Shown here piece by piece: positions 48,504 through 59,599 of a stretch of 64,000 nucleotides of DNA. The notes under the pieces were generated by a model. The model did no database searches. It was not told the DNA's origin and worked only from the letters and a program-made list of their open reading frames with translations. The stretch is from Grimontia indica. GTDB lineage: Bacteria > Pseudomonadota > Gammaproteobacteria > Enterobacterales > Vibrionaceae. The position numbers and the translations under genes were made by a program. Positions within the stretch are counted from its first letter, which is position 1; every line of letters starts with the position of its first letter. The stretch lies in contig NZ_ANFM02000012.1 of the NCBI RefSeq assembly GCF_000333895.2, positions 184,069 through 248,068 on the forward strand, written 5' to 3'.

Positions 48504-48995
48504 ATGGCGCAGATGTTGGATGAAATTCTGCAAAAGAATATCAGTTTGATGACGCAGTGTGGTGTGAGCTATCAAGAATGGCAACATGAACCCATCCTCG
48601 ATTTTGCCACCGATGACATTGTCGGCAAGCGTCTGGGTTGGACAGCAACACCCACTAAAAGCTTATTCCTCAACTTTAAGAAGGGCGGTCATGCGCTTTT
48701 GCTGACGCATCGTGATGCGAGATTGGATAGTAAGAAAATCAAAGCGCTGGTGGGGCAAAGACCTTCCATTGCCTCAGACGAAGAGATGATAGAAAGTCTT
48801 GGCTGTGTACCCGGGGCGGTTTGCCCGTTTGGTATGCCAGACTATATTCTCTTGATAGTCGATAGCGTGTTGTTTGAATTTGAATCTTTGATGTACACAC
48901 CGGGTCCACCGGAATATACCTTTGCGTTTGCAGCAAAAGACCTTTCTAGCTTGCTGGATGCGCTTCCCAATCCGGTTTATCACCTCAACGCCTGA
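48504..48995 (+). CDS. YbaK/EbsC-type aminoacyl-tRNA deacylase-like protein
   Basis: This 163-residue protein starts directly after the argO stop. It has the YbaK/prolyl-tRNA editing fold features: SLFLNFKKGGHALLLTHRD, with the likely catalytic lysine, and LGCVPGAVCPFGMPD, matching the family GxxPGxVsPfG turn. Members hydrolyse mischarged tRNAs in trans. I cannot tell the tRNA or amino acid specificity. Zero spacing to argO implies co-transcription. Confidence 0.78.
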   Translation: MAQMLDEILQKNISLMTQCGVSYQEWQHEPILDFATDDIVGKRLGWTATPTKSLFLNFKKGGHALLLTHRDARLDSKKIKALVGQRPSIASDEEMIESLGCVPGAVCPFGMPDYILLIVDSVLFEFESLMYTPGPPEYTFAFAAKDLSSLLDALPNPVYHLNA

Positions 48996-49194
48996 CCATT
49001 CTCCTGTCACTTATTTACGAAAAGCCTGCAATTCGCTGTTCTATTGCTGCCACTGCTGGTGTGATAGGGGTGAATGTGGGATTATTACCGCTATTCTTTA
49101 TGTAAGTGCCCACTGAGCCTAGACTTTGTGGGTAATATTCTGCGTCTGGCTCGAATGCCAAATTGATTTCGTTGAGTGTGGGGAGGAAAATTCA

Positions 49195-49467
49195 ATGCGA
49201 ATGCTGACAGTCTTGCTGTTCGTATTGTTTGGATGGCTCCAGTATCACCTTTGGTGGGGCAAGAACGGGGTAGACGATTACCTTGCAGTGACCGCCGTTG
49301 CTGATTCCGTTGCTCAAGCCAACGATAAACTCCACCAACGTAACCAGCAAATGTACGCAGAAATAGCAGATCTCAAACGTGGGCAAGAAGCGATTGAAGA
49401 ACGCGCCCGCAATGAACTGGGTATGATCAAGCCGGGAGAAACCTTCTTCCGGGTTGTCAGCGATTAG
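49195..49467 (+). CDS. ftsB: Cell division protein FtsB
   Basis: FtsB forms the FtsQLB complex that gates septal peptidoglycan synthesis. I choose ATG 49195 (90 residues) because GGGAGG lies at 49181-49186; 23 upstream codons are open but lack such a site. One membrane span at about 4-19 is followed by a periplasmic coiled coil (about 30-68) and the conserved [18 protein letters not shown]. It precedes ispD as in E. coli. Confidence 0.94.
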   Translation: MRMLTVLLFVLFGWLQYHLWWGKNGVDDYLAVTAVADSVAQANDKLHQRNQQMYAEIADLKRGQEAIEERARNELGMIKPGETFFRVVSD

Positions 49468-49493
49468 CCCTCTCGCCTTTAAAGTAGAGAAAC

Positions 49494-50228
49494 ATGAATA
49501 CCCCGGCCAGTGAAGAAACCTTGAGCTCGCCGCAATCTGTCGCGCCTGAAGTGGTCGCGATTGTCCCTGCGGCAGGAGTAGGAAAGCGTATGCGCGCGGA
49601 CCTGCCAAAACAATACCTCACCATCGAAGATAAAACGCTGCTTGAACACACGGTGCATTACCTGCTGGAACACCCAAGTATCAATAAGGTCGTGATTGCG
49701 ATTGGTGAAGAGGATGGATATTTCCATTCAACATCCCTTTGCAGTGATAAGCGTGTTGTGGTGACAACTGGTGGCAAAGAGCGCGCAGACTCCGTCTTGG
49801 CTGGCCTTCGCACAACTGATGCGGAATGGGTGATGGTGCATGATGCTGCCCGGCCTTGTGTCAGACATCAGGACATCGATGCACTGATTGCTGAGGCGAC
49901 TAGTCACACCCATGGCGCTGTTCTAGCCTGTCCGGTGCGAGACACCATGAAGCGCGGTACGGGAGACAACAAGATTGAAACCACAGTGTGCCGTGAGCAA
50001 CTCTGGCATGCCTTAACGCCCCAAATGTTTAAGCGTGAGCAGTTATTGAATGCATTAGAAACCGCATTGGATAAATCGTTGGCAGTGACTGATGAAGCCT
50101 CCGCGATTGAGCTTACTGGTGGCGCACCTAAGCTGGTTTTTGGACATGCAGACAACATCAAGGTGACGCAGCCCGAAGATCTCGCGCTCGCCACCTTTTT
50201 CCTGGCCCAACGCAATAGCGGCCAGTGA
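49494..50228 (+). CDS. ispD: 2-C-methyl-D-erythritol 4-phosphate cytidylyltransferase
   Basis: IspD makes CDP-methylerythritol in the MEP isoprenoid pathway. It is 244 residues, with the nucleotide-binding VPAAGVGKRMRADLPKQYL (about 24-42) and VHDAARPCV. The N-terminal 20 residues are an extension with no counterpart in E. coli. ispF, the enzyme two steps later, follows 16 bases downstream. Confidence 0.97.
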   Translation: MNTPASEETLSSPQSVAPEVVAIVPAAGVGKRMRADLPKQYLTIEDKTLLEHTVHYLLEHPSINKVVIAIGEEDGYFHSTSLCSDKRVVVTTGGKERADSVLAGLRTTDAEWVMVHDAARPCVRHQDIDALIAEATSHTHGAVLACPVRDTMKRGTGDNKIETTVCREQLWHALTPQMFKREQLLNALETALDKSLAVTDEASAIELTGGAPKLVFGHADNIKVTQPEDLALATFFLAQRNSGQ

Positions 50229-50244
50229 TAAGTGAGGAAGAAAC

Positions 50245-50730
50245 ATGATTCGTATTGGACACGGTTTTGACGTACACAAGTTTGGCGGTGAAGGCCCAGT
50301 GATCATTGGCGGTGTGAAAGTACCTTATGAGCAAGGACTGGTCGCGCACTCTGATGGTGATGTGGCGCTGCACGCAGTGTGTGATGCTCTGCTTGGCGCA
50401 ATTGCGGCTGGCGATATTGGCCGTCACTTCCCTGATACCGACGCTGAGTGGGAAGGGGCTGACAGCCGTTTTCTCCTGCGCGATGTTTACGCCAAAGTGA
50501 AAGCAAAAGGCTATGTGATTGGTAACCTGGATGTCACCATCATGGCGCAAGCGCCGAAAATGGCACCGCATATTGATGCGATGTGTGCGGCAATTGCCCA
50601 GGATCTGGAAACGGATGTCAGCAACGTGAATGTGAAAGCGACAACCACCGAACGACTGGGGTTCACCGGCCGCAAAGAAGGCATCGCCTGTGAGGCTGTG
50701 GTGATCATCCGTAAGGATTCCAATGACTGA
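50245..50730 (+). CDS. ispF: 2-C-methyl-D-erythritol 2,4-cyclodiphosphate synthase
   Basis: IspF closes the cyclodiphosphate ring in the MEP pathway. It is 161 residues, with the zinc-binding [11 protein letters not shown] (4-14), [18 protein letters not shown] and the C-terminal [20 protein letters not shown]. It overlaps truD by 8 bases. Confidence 0.97.
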   Translation: MIRIGHGFDVHKFGGEGPVIIGGVKVPYEQGLVAHSDGDVALHAVCDALLGAIAAGDIGRHFPDTDAEWEGADSRFLLRDVYAKVKAKGYVIGNLDVTIMAQAPKMAPHIDAMCAAIAQDLETDVSNVNVKATTTERLGFTGRKEGIACEAVVIIRKDSND

Positions 50731-51781
50731 TGTAATGAACGCACTGGCTTACCTGCATGGTCAGCCAGCAGCAACTGGCCGTCTAAAGGCCAAAGCAGAA
50801 GATTTTTTCGTTAGCGAAACACTGTATTTCACGCCTGCCGGACACGGTGAGCATTTTCTGGTACGTATCCGCAAGATTGGCGAGAACACTAAATACGTTG
50901 CTAATGAGCTGGCTAAAGCGTGTGGTGTTAAATCCCGCGATGTGAGCTGGGCTGGTCTGAAAGATCGCCACGCAGTGACGGAACAATGGTTTAGTGTGCA
51001 CTTGCCAGGGCAGCCAGATCCGGATTTAAGCGAGTTTGTCGCGACACATGAAGGTGTTGATGCCATTTTGGACACTGCCCGTCACGACAAAAAACTGCGA
51101 CCGGGTGATCTGATTGGTAACCGCTTCAAGTTAGTGATCACAGAATTTGACGGTGATGACACAATTGAAGCACGCCTTGCCGACATTCGCGACCAAGGTG
51201 TACCAAACTACTTTGGCAGCCAGCGATTTGGTCGTAATGGTAACAACGTGACATCAGCGCGCGATTGGGGGCAGGATAAATTCCGAGTACGTGATAAGAG
51301 CAAACGCAGCTTCTACCTGTCTGCGGCTCGATCATTCCTGTTCAACCAAGTGTTGTCTGCGCGGATCGAAAAGCAACTTTGCCATACGCCAATGTTGGGC
51401 GACTTACTGATCGACGACAAAGAGCAGGTCCAAGTGGTGGAAGACGTCGCCTCTGCGGAAGCACAGTTGCAAAAACACGAATGGCAAATCTCCGGCCCAA
51501 TGACCGGAGACAATGCACTGCCTACTCAAGGTGAGGCGCAGCAGTTTGAACAGGATATCGTAGATACTGAACCACATCTTCTGGCGGTGATTCGCGGTAA
51601 CCGCATGCGTCATGAGCGTCGCCCGTTGCTGCTCTATCCTCAGGAAATGAGCTGGCAACATGAAGGTGACACCTTAACGATTGAGTTCTCTCTGCCTGCC
51701 GGATGCTTTGCGACAGCGGTGATGCGAGAAATCATGGAAGACAAATCAGAGGGAGAATCAGATGCACATTTTGATCAGTAA
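50723..51781 (+). CDS. truD: tRNA pseudouridine-13 synthase TruD
   Basis: TruD isomerises U13 of some tRNAs. It is 352 residues. The catalytic Asp lies in [13 protein letters not shown] (about 78-90), and the TruD-specific insert follows [14 protein letters not shown]. It overlaps ispF at its start and surE at its end (20 bases). Confidence 0.96.
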   Translation: MTDVMNALAYLHGQPAATGRLKAKAEDFFVSETLYFTPAGHGEHFLVRIRKIGENTKYVANELAKACGVKSRDVSWAGLKDRHAVTEQWFSVHLPGQPDPDLSEFVATHEGVDAILDTARHDKKLRPGDLIGNRFKLVITEFDGDDTIEARLADIRDQGVPNYFGSQRFGRNGNNVTSARDWGQDKFRVRDKSKRSFYLSAARSFLFNQVLSARIEKQLCHTPMLGDLLIDDKEQVQVVEDVASAEAQLQKHEWQISGPMTGDNALPTQGEAQQFEQDIVDTEPHLLAVIRGNRMRHERRPLLLYPQEMSWQHEGDTLTIEFSLPAGCFATAVMREIMEDKSEGESDAHFDQ

Positions 51782-52508
51782 TGATGATGGCGTGTTTGCT
51801 GACGGCATCAATGTACTGGCAGAAGTGCTGTCTGAGATCGCGACGGTGACCGTTGTCGCCCCGGATAGAAACCGCTCCGGCGCTTCTAACTCCCTGACAC
51901 TGGAAAACCCGCTTCGCCTGCGCGAAGTGGGTGAACGCCGTTACGCTGTTCAGGGCACACCGACTGACAGTGTGCATGTCGCGTTGAACGCGATCGTCAC
52001 AGATAAAGTGGATTTTGTCATTACGGGGATCAATCACGGAGCCAATCTCGGTGATGATGTACTGTATTCAGGCACGGTCGCCGCTGCGACAGAAGGCTTT
52101 TTCATGGGAGTGCCTGCGATAGCCGTCTCTCTTTGCGGTAACACGCATTTCCATACAGCTGCGCAGGTGGTAAAAAAAGTGGTGCTCAATGATAAAGAGA
52201 TGCCATTGCCGCGCAATCGCCTGTTAAACATCAATGTTCCTGATGTTCCTTTGCATGAAATTCAGGGGTGGCAGGTGACAAGGTTGGGTGCGCGTCATCG
52301 TGCGGAAGACATGATCAAAGATAAAGATCCGCGTGGACAGGCGATTTATTGGATTGGCCCTCCGGGTGCAAAGCAAGATGCTGGGCCAGGCACTGATTTC
52401 TATGCCATTGAAAATAATTGTGTCTCTTTGACACCACTTCAGGTCGATCTGACAGCGCATGATACGATCGACACTCTGAATCTTTGGGTTACAAACGCAA
52501 CGAAATAA
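51762..52508 (+). CDS. surE: 5'/3'-nucleotidase SurE
   Basis: SurE dephosphorylates nucleoside monophosphates and short polyphosphate and supports stationary-phase survival. It is 248 residues, with the metal-binding [12 protein letters not shown] at 4-15 and [21 protein letters not shown]. It is part of the stationary-phase survival block surE-pcm-nlpD-rpoS. Confidence 0.97.
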   Translation: MHILISNDDGVFADGINVLAEVLSEIATVTVVAPDRNRSGASNSLTLENPLRLREVGERRYAVQGTPTDSVHVALNAIVTDKVDFVITGINHGANLGDDVLYSGTVAAATEGFFMGVPAIAVSLCGNTHFHTAAQVVKKVVLNDKEMPLPRNRLLNINVPDVPLHEIQGWQVTRLGARHRAEDMIKDKDPRGQAIYWIGPPGAKQDAGPGTDFYAIENNCVSLTPLQVDLTAHDTIDTLNLWVTNATK

Positions 52509-52523
52509 CAAAGGGTGACATTA

Positions 52524-53144
52524 GTGAATTACTCGCATTCACTTATTCAACTACTTCGCCAACAGGGAATATCAGATCAACGTGTGCTGGAAGCAATAGG
52601 ACGCTTGCCGCGACATCTGTTTGTCTCTGAAGCCATGGCGCATCAAGCCTACGACAACAATGCGCTGCCGATAGGCTTTGGGCAGACTATCTCGCAGCCC
52701 TATATCGTTGCGAAAATGACGGAGCTTCTAGAGCTGCGACACGACAGTCGTGTTCTAGAAGTTGGTACAGGATCGGGCTTTCAGACATGTGTGCTAGCGC
52801 AACTGGTTGAGCATGTTTATTCCGTGGAGCGAATTAAGCAGCTGCAAATGGTCGCGAAGCGCCGTTTTAAGCAGTTTGAGCTGTATAACATCTCGACAAA
52901 ACATGGGGATGGCTGGCAAGGTTGGGCAAGCAAAGGTCCTTTTGACGCCATTATTGTAACAGCAGCTGCAGCAAGCATGCCTCAGGCGCTGATTGAGCAA
53001 CTGGCAGACGGTGGATCCCTGATTGTACCTGTCGGGGAGAACGATCAAACCTTGTATCGTGTTACACGCAGTGGTGACGAATTTGAAACAAAAGCCATTG
53101 AAGCGGTTCGATTTGTACCACTTGTAGCTGGTGATTTGGCATAG
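52524..53144 (+). CDS. pcm: Protein-L-isoaspartate O-methyltransferase
   Basis: Pcm methylates isoaspartyl residues of damaged proteins so that they can revert. I choose GTG 52524 (206 residues), since AAGGG at 52511-52515 is well spaced for it; GTG 52515 is also open. Motifs are [22 protein letters not shown] and the SAM motif [12 protein letters not shown]. It sits between surE and nlpD. Confidence 0.92.
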   Translation: MNYSHSLIQLLRQQGISDQRVLEAIGRLPRHLFVSEAMAHQAYDNNALPIGFGQTISQPYIVAKMTELLELRHDSRVLEVGTGSGFQTCVLAQLVEHVYSVERIKQLQMVAKRRFKQFELYNISTKHGDGWQGWASKGPFDAIIVTAAAASMPQALIEQLADGGSLIVPVGENDQTLYRVTRSGDEFETKAIEAVRFVPLVAGDLA

Positions 53145-53151
53145 GTAACTT

Positions 53152-54117
53152 TTGGTGGTAGTGGTTTCAATTCAGTTGAAAATTTTAGTATTTCTCTCTG
53201 TATTGGGATTATTGTCTGCATGCTCTGTGACAAGCCCTGCACCTGTCTCTAGTGTTGGCCCTGATTATGGACAGATTGAACGTGGTAGCTACCGCGGCAG
53301 CTACTATGAGGTTCAAAAGGGCGACACTCTGTACTATATCGCTTACGTCACAGATCGTGACGTCAACGACATTATCTCTGCCAACAACCTTAGCGCACCC
53401 TATACCATTTTCCCCGGCCAGAAGCTGAACTTGTGGCGGGAGAAATATGTTCCTCCAGCCTATGGTAAGAAGGATGCTAGCGCGGGTGCCGCTGTGGTGG
53501 TTGCTGCGACTGCTGGTGCAGCAACCGCACCTGCAGTTGTGGCAACAACACCTCCTGCTGTTTCAGGATCTTCTGCTAAATCCAAGCAAGATAATCAAAA
53601 AATCGCTTCGCAAAATAAGTCGGGATCATCTTCTCAAAATAAGAAAAATGTTGAACAGCAAAAAGTGAAGGAGTACAGTCAACCTGTAACAAAAAACAAA
53701 CCATCTACTGATAAAACCGTTAACAAACCATCAGGTGCCCCCGAAAAAATTAGTTGGCAATGGCCTTCTAAGGGGCGAGTCATCTCAGGATTCTCTAGCT
53801 CAGAGCTTGGAAATAAAGGGATCGACATCGCTGGTAACCGTGGTCAAAGCATTAACGCTTCAGCAGATGGAAAAGTGGTTTATGCAGGTAATGCGCTACG
53901 AGGTTACGGAAACTTAATCATTATTAAACACAATGATGACTACCTAAGTGCCTATGCGCATAATGACCGCATCTTTGTTTCGGAACGTCAGAGCGTCAAA
54001 AAGGGGCAGAAAATAGCTTCTATGGGCAGCTCTGGTACAAACAGTGTCCGGTTGCACTTCGAGATTCGCTATAAAGGAAAATCGGTGAACCCGTTAAGGT
54101 ATTTGCCGAAACGGTAA
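53152..54117 (+). CDS. nlpD: Murein hydrolase activator NlpD
   Basis: NlpD is an outer-membrane lipoprotein that activates the amidase AmiC at the septum. It has about 320 residues. There is no ATG: TTG 53152, GTG 53155 and GTG 53161 are possible starts, all leading into a lipoprotein signal ending LSAC. A LysM domain follows ([15 protein letters not shown]), then a low-complexity linker rich in Ala, Ser, Lys and Gln, then a LytM/M23 domain. In that domain the first metal His is Asn (NKGIDIAG) and the final motif is RLHFEI, so it is likely non-hydrolytic, as in E. coli. The main rpoS promoter normally lies inside this gene. Confidence 0.92.
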   Translation: MVVVVSIQLKILVFLSVLGLLSACSVTSPAPVSSVGPDYGQIERGSYRGSYYEVQKGDTLYYIAYVTDRDVNDIISANNLSAPYTIFPGQKLNLWREKYVPPAYGKKDASAGAAVVVAATAGAATAPAVVATTPPAVSGSSAKSKQDNQKIASQNKSGSSSQNKKNVEQQKVKEYSQPVTKNKPSTDKTVNKPSGAPEKISWQWPSKGRVISGFSSSELGNKGIDIAGNRGQSINASADGKVVYAGNALRGYGNLIIIKHNDDYLSAYAHNDRIFVSERQSVKKGQKIASMGSSGTNSVRLHFEIRYKGKSVNPLRYLPKR

Positions 54118-54172
54118 TCCGAGACAGATCTTGCTGTACTGTCTAGCTGCTACGCCAAAATTGGGAGGCGCT

Positions 54173-55150
54173 ATGAGTCAGAATAATACTGCAAAGAAAG
54201 TCGACGACTTGGTTGTTGAAGATGTTGACATGGAACAACTTGAAATCGAGTCTGAAGACGAAGTAGCTGAAGAGGTAGAAGAGTCCGTATCGTTTGCAGC
54301 ATCCTCGAAAGCTCTCGATGCAACGCAACTCTATCTAAGCGAAATAGGTTACTCTCCTCTGCTGACAGCGGAAGAAGAAGTACTCTATGCACGTCGTGCC
54401 CTTCGCGGCGATGAAGCTGCCCGCAAACGTATGATCGAAAGTAACCTCCGTCTGGTGGTTAAAATCTCCCGTCGTTACTCTAATCGTGGTCTCGCACTTC
54501 TTGATCTGGTTGAAGAAGGCAACCTCGGTCTGATCCGTGCGGTTGAGAAATTCGATCCTGAGCGTGGTTTCCGCTTCTCTACCTACGCAACGTGGTGGAT
54601 TCGTCAAACCATCGAGCGTGCCATCATGAATCAGACGCGTACTATCCGTCTGCCTATCCATGTGGTTAAAGAGCTTAACGTTTATCTGCGTACCGCCCGT
54701 GAGCTGGCACAAAAGCTGGATCATGAGCCAACAGCAGAAGACATCGCTCTGCAACTCGACAAACCAGTTGAAGATGTCAACCGCATGCTTCGCCTGAATG
54801 AGCGCATCAGTTCGGTAGATAATCCGATTGGTGGTGATTCAGAGAAAGCATTGCTGGACATCATTCCTGACGAGAAAGAAGGCGGTCCAGAGAACACCAC
54901 GCAAGACGATGACATGAAAAAGTCTATCGTTCACTGGCTTCAGGAATTGAACCCTAAGCAGCGTGAAGTGCTGGCACGTCGTTTCGGCTTGCTGGGTCAT
55001 GAAGCGTCAACGTTGGAAGATGTGGGTCGTGAAATTGGCCTCACACGCGAACGTGTTCGCCAAATCCAAGTTGAAGGCTTGCGTCGCTTACGTGACATGC
55101 TGACGCATCAGGGACTGAACATCGAGTCTCTGTTCAACACTGAGCACTGA
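54173..55150 (+). CDS. rpoS: RNA polymerase sigma factor RpoS
   Basis: RpoS is the general stress and stationary-phase sigma factor. I choose ATG 54173 (325 residues, beginning MSQN as in E. coli) with GGGAGG at 54163-54168; an upstream in-frame start is open but unlikely. An acidic region 1.1 is followed by region 2 ([17 protein letters not shown]), region 3, and region 4 with [20 protein letters not shown]. It follows nlpD. Confidence 0.97.
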   Translation: MSQNNTAKKVDDLVVEDVDMEQLEIESEDEVAEEVEESVSFAASSKALDATQLYLSEIGYSPLLTAEEEVLYARRALRGDEAARKRMIESNLRLVVKISRRYSNRGLALLDLVEEGNLGLIRAVEKFDPERGFRFSTYATWWIRQTIERAIMNQTRTIRLPIHVVKELNVYLRTARELAQKLDHEPTAEDIALQLDKPVEDVNRMLRLNERISSVDNPIGGDSEKALLDIIPDEKEGGPENTTQDDDMKKSIVHWLQELNPKQREVLARRFGLLGHEASTLEDVGREIGLTRERVRQIQVEGLRRLRDMLTHQGLNIESLFNTEH

Positions 55151-55186
55151 TAGCACCTTTTTATCAACACTTTGTGTGCTCAAGAA

Positions 55187-55208
55187 AAAAGCCCCTTTTG
55201 GGGCTTTT
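55187..55208. terminator. Bidirectional terminator between rpoS and mutS
   Basis: AAAAGCCCC (55187-55195) pairs with GGGGCTTTT (55200-55208) around TTTT, with T runs on both strands. It serves both converging genes. Confidence 0.9.
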
Positions 55209-55237
55209 CTGTTTTTACCGTCTGACGCGTCGATAAG

Positions 55238-57811
55238 TCAAAGCAGCGCTTTCAGTCGGTACAAGGCATCAAGTGCTTGTCTTGGCGTCAGGTTATCCGG
55301 CTCGACATCAGCCAGCGCTTTTTCCACTTCACTAAGCTCTGGCAGCAGTGAAAGCTGGGCGGCGGCACTGCTGGTTGGTGCCGCTTGCTCACCTGTCACT
55401 ACTTCGTGTCCGCTGGCTTCCAGTTGGCGAAGCTTGGTTTTCGCTCGTTGAATCACGGTTTTGGGTACACCTGCTAACCCTGCAACGGCAAGACCGTATG
55501 ATTTACTCGCCGCGCCTTCTTGAACCGCGTGCATAAAGGCGATTTCATCGCCATGCTCTACGGCATCCAAATGCACGTTCACTAGCCCCGGCACTTGCCC
55601 GGACAATTCCGTCAGCTCAAAGTAATGGGTCGCAAACAGCGTCATCGCTTTGAGCTTTTCTGCCAGCCACTCTGCACTCGCCCATGCCAGTGAAAGACCA
55701 TCATAGGTACTGGTACCGCGGCCAATCTCATCCATCAATACCAGGCTGTTTTCTGTGGCGTTATGAAGAATGTTTGCCGTCTCTGTCATTTCGACCATGA
55801 AGGTTGAGCGGCCAGAGGCCAGATCATCGGATGCACCGATACGCGTAAAGATACGGTCGACAGGACCTAGGGTGACGGATTCTGCCGGCACATAAGAGCC
55901 AATATGTGCCATCAGAGTGATCAGCGCAGTTTGACGCATGTAGGTCGATTTACCACCCATATTAGGACCCGTTATGATCAACATACGGCGGTCTGGATTG
56001 AGTGAGGTTGGGTTTGCGATAAAAGGTGCGTCCATCACTTGCTCAACCACTGGGTGGCGACCGCCAGCGATATCAATGCCACGTTGTTCAGTCAGCGTCG
56101 GGCGGCAGTAATTCAGTGACTCAGCACGTTCAGCCAGGTTAGCCAGCACATCGAGGGTGGAAAGCGCTTCAGCAGCGCGTTGCAGCTTCTCGAGATGTGG
56201 TAGCAGTTGGTCGAACAGCTCTTCCCAGAGCTTCTTCTCAAGTGCCAGTGCTTTTGACTTAGAATTGAGTACCTTGTCTTCGTGCTCTTTGAGCTCTGGG
56301 ATAATGTAACGTTCAGCGTTTTTCAGTGTTTGACGGCGCACGTAGTAAGGCGGCACCAGGTGACTTTGACCACGGCTGACCTGAATGTAGAAACCATGGA
56401 CCTGATTGAATCCGACTTTCAACGTATCAATGTCGTGACGGTCGCGCTCACGTGCTTCCAGTTCCTCAAGATAGCGTGTGGCGCCATCAGCCAGATCGCG
56501 CCATTCATCAAGCTCCGCGTTATAGCCAGGGGCAATGACACCACCATCACGGATAACTACCGGTGGCGCTTCTACAATGGCGCGTTCGAGTAGCTCAGCA
56601 AGTTCCGGCATTGGGGCGCTGGCCTGTTTCAGCGGGGCAATCGCTTCATCCTGCACCTCATCAAGCAAGCTTTCGATTTCCGGCAATTGCTGCAATGCGC
56701 CGCGGAGTCTTGCCATATCACGAGGGCGTGCAGAGCGAATCGCCAGTCGCCCCAGAATACGTTCCATATCGCCAACAGGGCGAAGTGAGTTTGCCAGATC
56801 GACGTAGAGCCCTGTGTCTTTCAGTGCCGTGATGGCATCCAGACGACGGTTCACAATCTTAAAATCACGCATCGGCTGATGAAGCCAGCGCTTCAGAAGG
56901 CGACTGCCCATCGGCGTAGTGGTTCTGTCGAGGACCGAGGCAACAGTGTTCTCCAACCCACCCGACAGATTTTGGGTCAGTTCCAGGTTGCGGCGTGTGG
57001 CGGCATCCAGAATCACGGATTGGTCTTTGTTTTCTTTGACCAAAGCGCGAATGTGGGGGAGGGCGGTGCGTTGCGTGTCTTTGACGTACTGCATCAAGCA
57101 ACCTGCAGCAGCAAGACCAAGCGAGCATTCTTCAACACCAAAGCCGACCAAATCCCGGGTGCCGAATTGCTGGTTTAGCTGTTGTTTTGCTGTCTCTAAA
57201 TCAAACTCCCAGATAGGGCGTCGGCGGCTGCCTTTGCACATGTCGGTCAGCGATGGAAATGCAAAATCTTCCGGATACAAAAGTTCGGCCGGGCGAGTGC
57301 GCTGCAATTCTGCCTGCATTTCTTCTTCTGTTGCGGGTTCACTCAGTAGGAAACGGCCAGAAGTGATATCCAGCGTGGCGTAACCAAAACGTTCTCCGTG
57401 AGCGAAAATCGCCGCAATCAGGTTATCGACGCGCTCGCTTAACAGCGCCTCATCGGAAACGGTACCTGGTGTCACAATACGGACAACTTGACGCTCAACA
57501 GGCCCCTTGCTGGTGGCTGGATCGCCGATTTGTTCACAAATCGCAACCGATTCTCCGAGCTGAACCAGACGGGCGAGGTATCCTTCTACAGAATGGTACG
57601 GAACGCCTGCCATCGGAATCGGTTCACCGGCTGAGGCACCGCGTTTGGTCAGAGAGATATCAAGCAACTGGGATGCGCGTTTAGCATCGTCATAAAACAG
57701 CTCGTAGAAATCACCCATTCGGTAGAATAGAAGTTCCTCGGGATGCTGCGCTTTGATTTTCAGAAATTGCTGCATCATCGGCGTGTGATTTGCTGTCGCT
57801 TGTACTGTCAC
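55238..57811 (-). CDS. mutS: DNA mismatch repair protein MutS
   Basis: MutS recognises mismatches and recruits MutL. I place the start at GTG 57811 (857 residues, close to E. coli 853); the open frame continues 33 codons upstream, but that part has no family counterpart. The mismatch-binding domain has the Phe-X-Glu wedge in [15 protein letters not shown], and the ATPase has [27 protein letters not shown] and FATHYFEL. It ends in the helix-turn-helix [17 protein letters not shown]. Confidence 0.95.
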   Translation of the reverse strand: MTVQATANHTPMMQQFLKIKAQHPEELLFYRMGDFYELFYDDAKRASQLLDISLTKRGASAGEPIPMAGVPYHSVEGYLARLVQLGESVAICEQIGDPATSKGPVERQVVRIVTPGTVSDEALLSERVDNLIAAIFAHGERFGYATLDITSGRFLLSEPATEEEMQAELQRTRPAELLYPEDFAFPSLTDMCKGSRRRPIWEFDLETAKQQLNQQFGTRDLVGFGVEECSLGLAAAGCLMQYVKDTQRTALPHIRALVKENKDQSVILDAATRRNLELTQNLSGGLENTVASVLDRTTTPMGSRLLKRWLHQPMRDFKIVNRRLDAITALKDTGLYVDLANSLRPVGDMERILGRLAIRSARPRDMARLRGALQQLPEIESLLDEVQDEAIAPLKQASAPMPELAELLERAIVEAPPVVIRDGGVIAPGYNAELDEWRDLADGATRYLEELEARERDRHDIDTLKVGFNQVHGFYIQVSRGQSHLVPPYYVRRQTLKNAERYIIPELKEHEDKVLNSKSKALALEKKLWEELFDQLLPHLEKLQRAAEALSTLDVLANLAERAESLNYCRPTLTEQRGIDIAGGRHPVVEQVMDAPFIANPTSLNPDRRMLIITGPNMGGKSTYMRQTALITLMAHIGSYVPAESVTLGPVDRIFTRIGASDDLASGRSTFMVEMTETANILHNATENSLVLMDEIGRGTSTYDGLSLAWASAEWLAEKLKAMTLFATHYFELTELSGQVPGLVNVHLDAVEHGDEIAFMHAVQEGAASKSYGLAVAGLAGVPKTVIQRAKTKLRQLEASGHEVVTGEQAAPTSSAAAQLSLLPELSEVEKALADVEPDNLTPRQALDALYRLKALL

Positions 57812-57927
57812 TATCTGGCCTGCAAAATTACAAAGATAAGAGAAGGCAACAAGGATACGTGAATCGCGATGAATGGGTAAAGTATCGATCTCGCGATGAT
57901 GTAAAAACAAGGCCGTAAGAGGACATC

Positions 57928-58425
57928 ATGGAGCAACTCGTTAAGCTGGCAACACAAATAGGCGAAAGACTGAAAGCGTCGAACCAAACGGTGACTACGG
58001 CAGAATCCTGCACAGGCGGTGGTATCTCCTATGTACTGACCGAGGTAGCAGGGAGTTCTGCGTGGTTTGAGCGTGCCTTTGTGACCTATAGCAATGACGC
58101 TAAGCGTGAATTGGTCGGTGTGGCAACAGACACGCTGGTGGATCATGGGGCCGTCAGTGAAGAGGTGGTTGCAGAAATGGCGGCAGGTGCACTAAAAGAA
58201 GCCAATGCTGATTTCGCTCTGGCCGTCAGCGGTATTGCAGGTCCCACCGGTGGCAGTGAAGAAAAGCCGGTAGGCATGGTGTGCTTTGGTTGGGCAACCC
58301 GCAAAGGCACTGTCACAGAAACCTGTTTGTTCGATGGTGACAGGCATGAAATTCGCAGCAATACCATTGCACATAGTCTGTGTCGCTTACTCTCTTATTT
58401 AGAAAGCGAAAAACCGGAGCAGTAA
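57928..58425 (+). CDS. pncC: Nicotinamide-nucleotide amidase (CinA C-terminal domain protein)
   Basis: PncC converts NMN to nicotinate mononucleotide in the pyridine nucleotide cycle. It is 165 residues and consists only of the CinA C-terminal domain, with TTAESCTGGGISY at about 24-36 and AVSGIAGPTGGSEEKPVG. It lies divergent from mutS and just before recA, the same place as E. coli ygaD. Confidence 0.93.
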   Translation: MEQLVKLATQIGERLKASNQTVTTAESCTGGGISYVLTEVAGSSAWFERAFVTYSNDAKRELVGVATDTLVDHGAVSEEVVAEMAAGALKEANADFALAVSGIAGPTGGSEEKPVGMVCFGWATRKGTVTETCLFDGDRHEIRSNTIAHSLCRLLSYLESEKPEQ

Positions 58426-58457
58426 CACGAAAAGCGAAGAAAAATTTTATACAGGGC

Positions 58458-58485
58458 TAGACACTGTATAAATGGACAGTATACT
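58458..58485 (+). promoter_or_regulatory. recA promoter with embedded LexA box
   Basis: TAGACA (58458-58463) and TATACT (58480-58485) are separated by 16 bases. The spacer is itself a LexA operator, CTG (58464-58466), ten AT-rich bases, CAG (58477-58479). LexA binding would block the promoter fully, as expected for the SOS response. Confidence 0.85.
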
Positions 58486-58538
58486 TAGCATCAATTAAAC
58501 AGTTATCTGAGCGATTATTGCTTCCGTTGGAGAATCAA

Positions 58539-59582
58539 ATGGACGACAACAAACAGAAGGCGTTAGCCGCAGCCCTGGGACAGATCGAAAAACAATTCGG
58601 TAAAGGTTCGATCATGCGTCTGGGTGATGACCGCACGATGGACATTGAGACCGTTTCTACTGGCTCTCTGTCTCTGGATATCGCGCTGGGCGCAGGCGGT
58701 CTGCCATACGGCCGTATTGTTGAAATCTATGGTCCTGAGTCTTCAGGTAAAACCACTCTGACACTGCAAGTTATTGCAGAAGCACAAAAGCAAGGCAAAA
58801 CCTGTGCGTTTATCGATGCGGAGCACGCACTGGACCCTGTATATGCACGCAAACTGCACGTCGACATCGACAACCTGCTGGTGTCCCAGCCAGACACTGG
58901 TGAGCAGGCGCTGGAAATTGCTGACGCACTGACGCGTTCAGGTGCAGTTGACGTTATCATCATTGACTCCGTGGCGGCACTGACGCCGAAAGCGGAAATT
59001 GAAGGTGAGATGGGTGACTCTCACATGGGTCTGCAGGCACGTATGCTTTCTCAGGCGATGCGTAAACTGACGGCGAACATCAAAAACAGCAACACCCTGA
59101 TGATTTTCATCAACCAAATCCGTATGAAGATTGGTGTGATGTTCGGTAACCCAGAAACCACTACTGGTGGTAATGCACTGAAATTCTATGCTTCTGTTCG
59201 TCTTGATATCCGTCGTATCGGCTCTATCAAAGAAGGCGACGAAGTAGTGGGTAACGATACCCGCGTGAAAGTCGTGAAAAACAAGATTGCAGCACCATTT
59301 AAGCAAGCTGAATTCCAAATCATGTACGGTGAAGGTATCAACCTTTACGGTGAGCTGATTGACCTGGGTGTGAAACACAAGCTGGTTGAGAAAGCTGGTG
59401 CATGGTACAGCTACAACGGCGATAAGATTGGCCAGGGTAAAGCGAACGCATGTCGATTCCTGAAAGAAAATCCAGAAATCGCGAAAGAATTGGATAAGAC
59501 TCTGCGCGATATGCTGCTGCAAACCGGCCAGCCACAAGCAGAGAACAATGACGCTGAATTGCCTGAAGAGGAAGCGTTCTGA
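58539..59582 (+). CDS. recA: Recombinase RecA
   Basis: RecA forms filaments on single-stranded DNA for strand exchange and LexA cleavage. I choose ATG 58539 (347 residues, M-D-D-N-K-Q-K-A-L as in relatives); seven upstream codons are open. The Walker A motif is [10 protein letters not shown], Walker [13 protein letters not shown], and loop L2 [17 protein letters not shown]. The C terminus is acidic. recX follows within 20 bases. Confidence 0.98.
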   Translation: MDDNKQKALAAALGQIEKQFGKGSIMRLGDDRTMDIETVSTGSLSLDIALGAGGLPYGRIVEIYGPESSGKTTLTLQVIAEAQKQGKTCAFIDAEHALDPVYARKLHVDIDNLLVSQPDTGEQALEIADALTRSGAVDVIIIDSVAALTPKAEIEGEMGDSHMGLQARMLSQAMRKLTANIKNSNTLMIFINQIRMKIGVMFGNPETTTGGNALKFYASVRLDIRRIGSIKEGDEVVGNDTRVKVVKNKIAAPFKQAEFQIMYGEGINLYGELIDLGVKHKLVEKAGAWYSYNGDKIGQGKANACRFLKENPEIAKELDKTLRDMLLQTGQPQAENNDAELPEEEAF

Positions 59583-59599
59583 GTTTAACTGCAAAAGAA

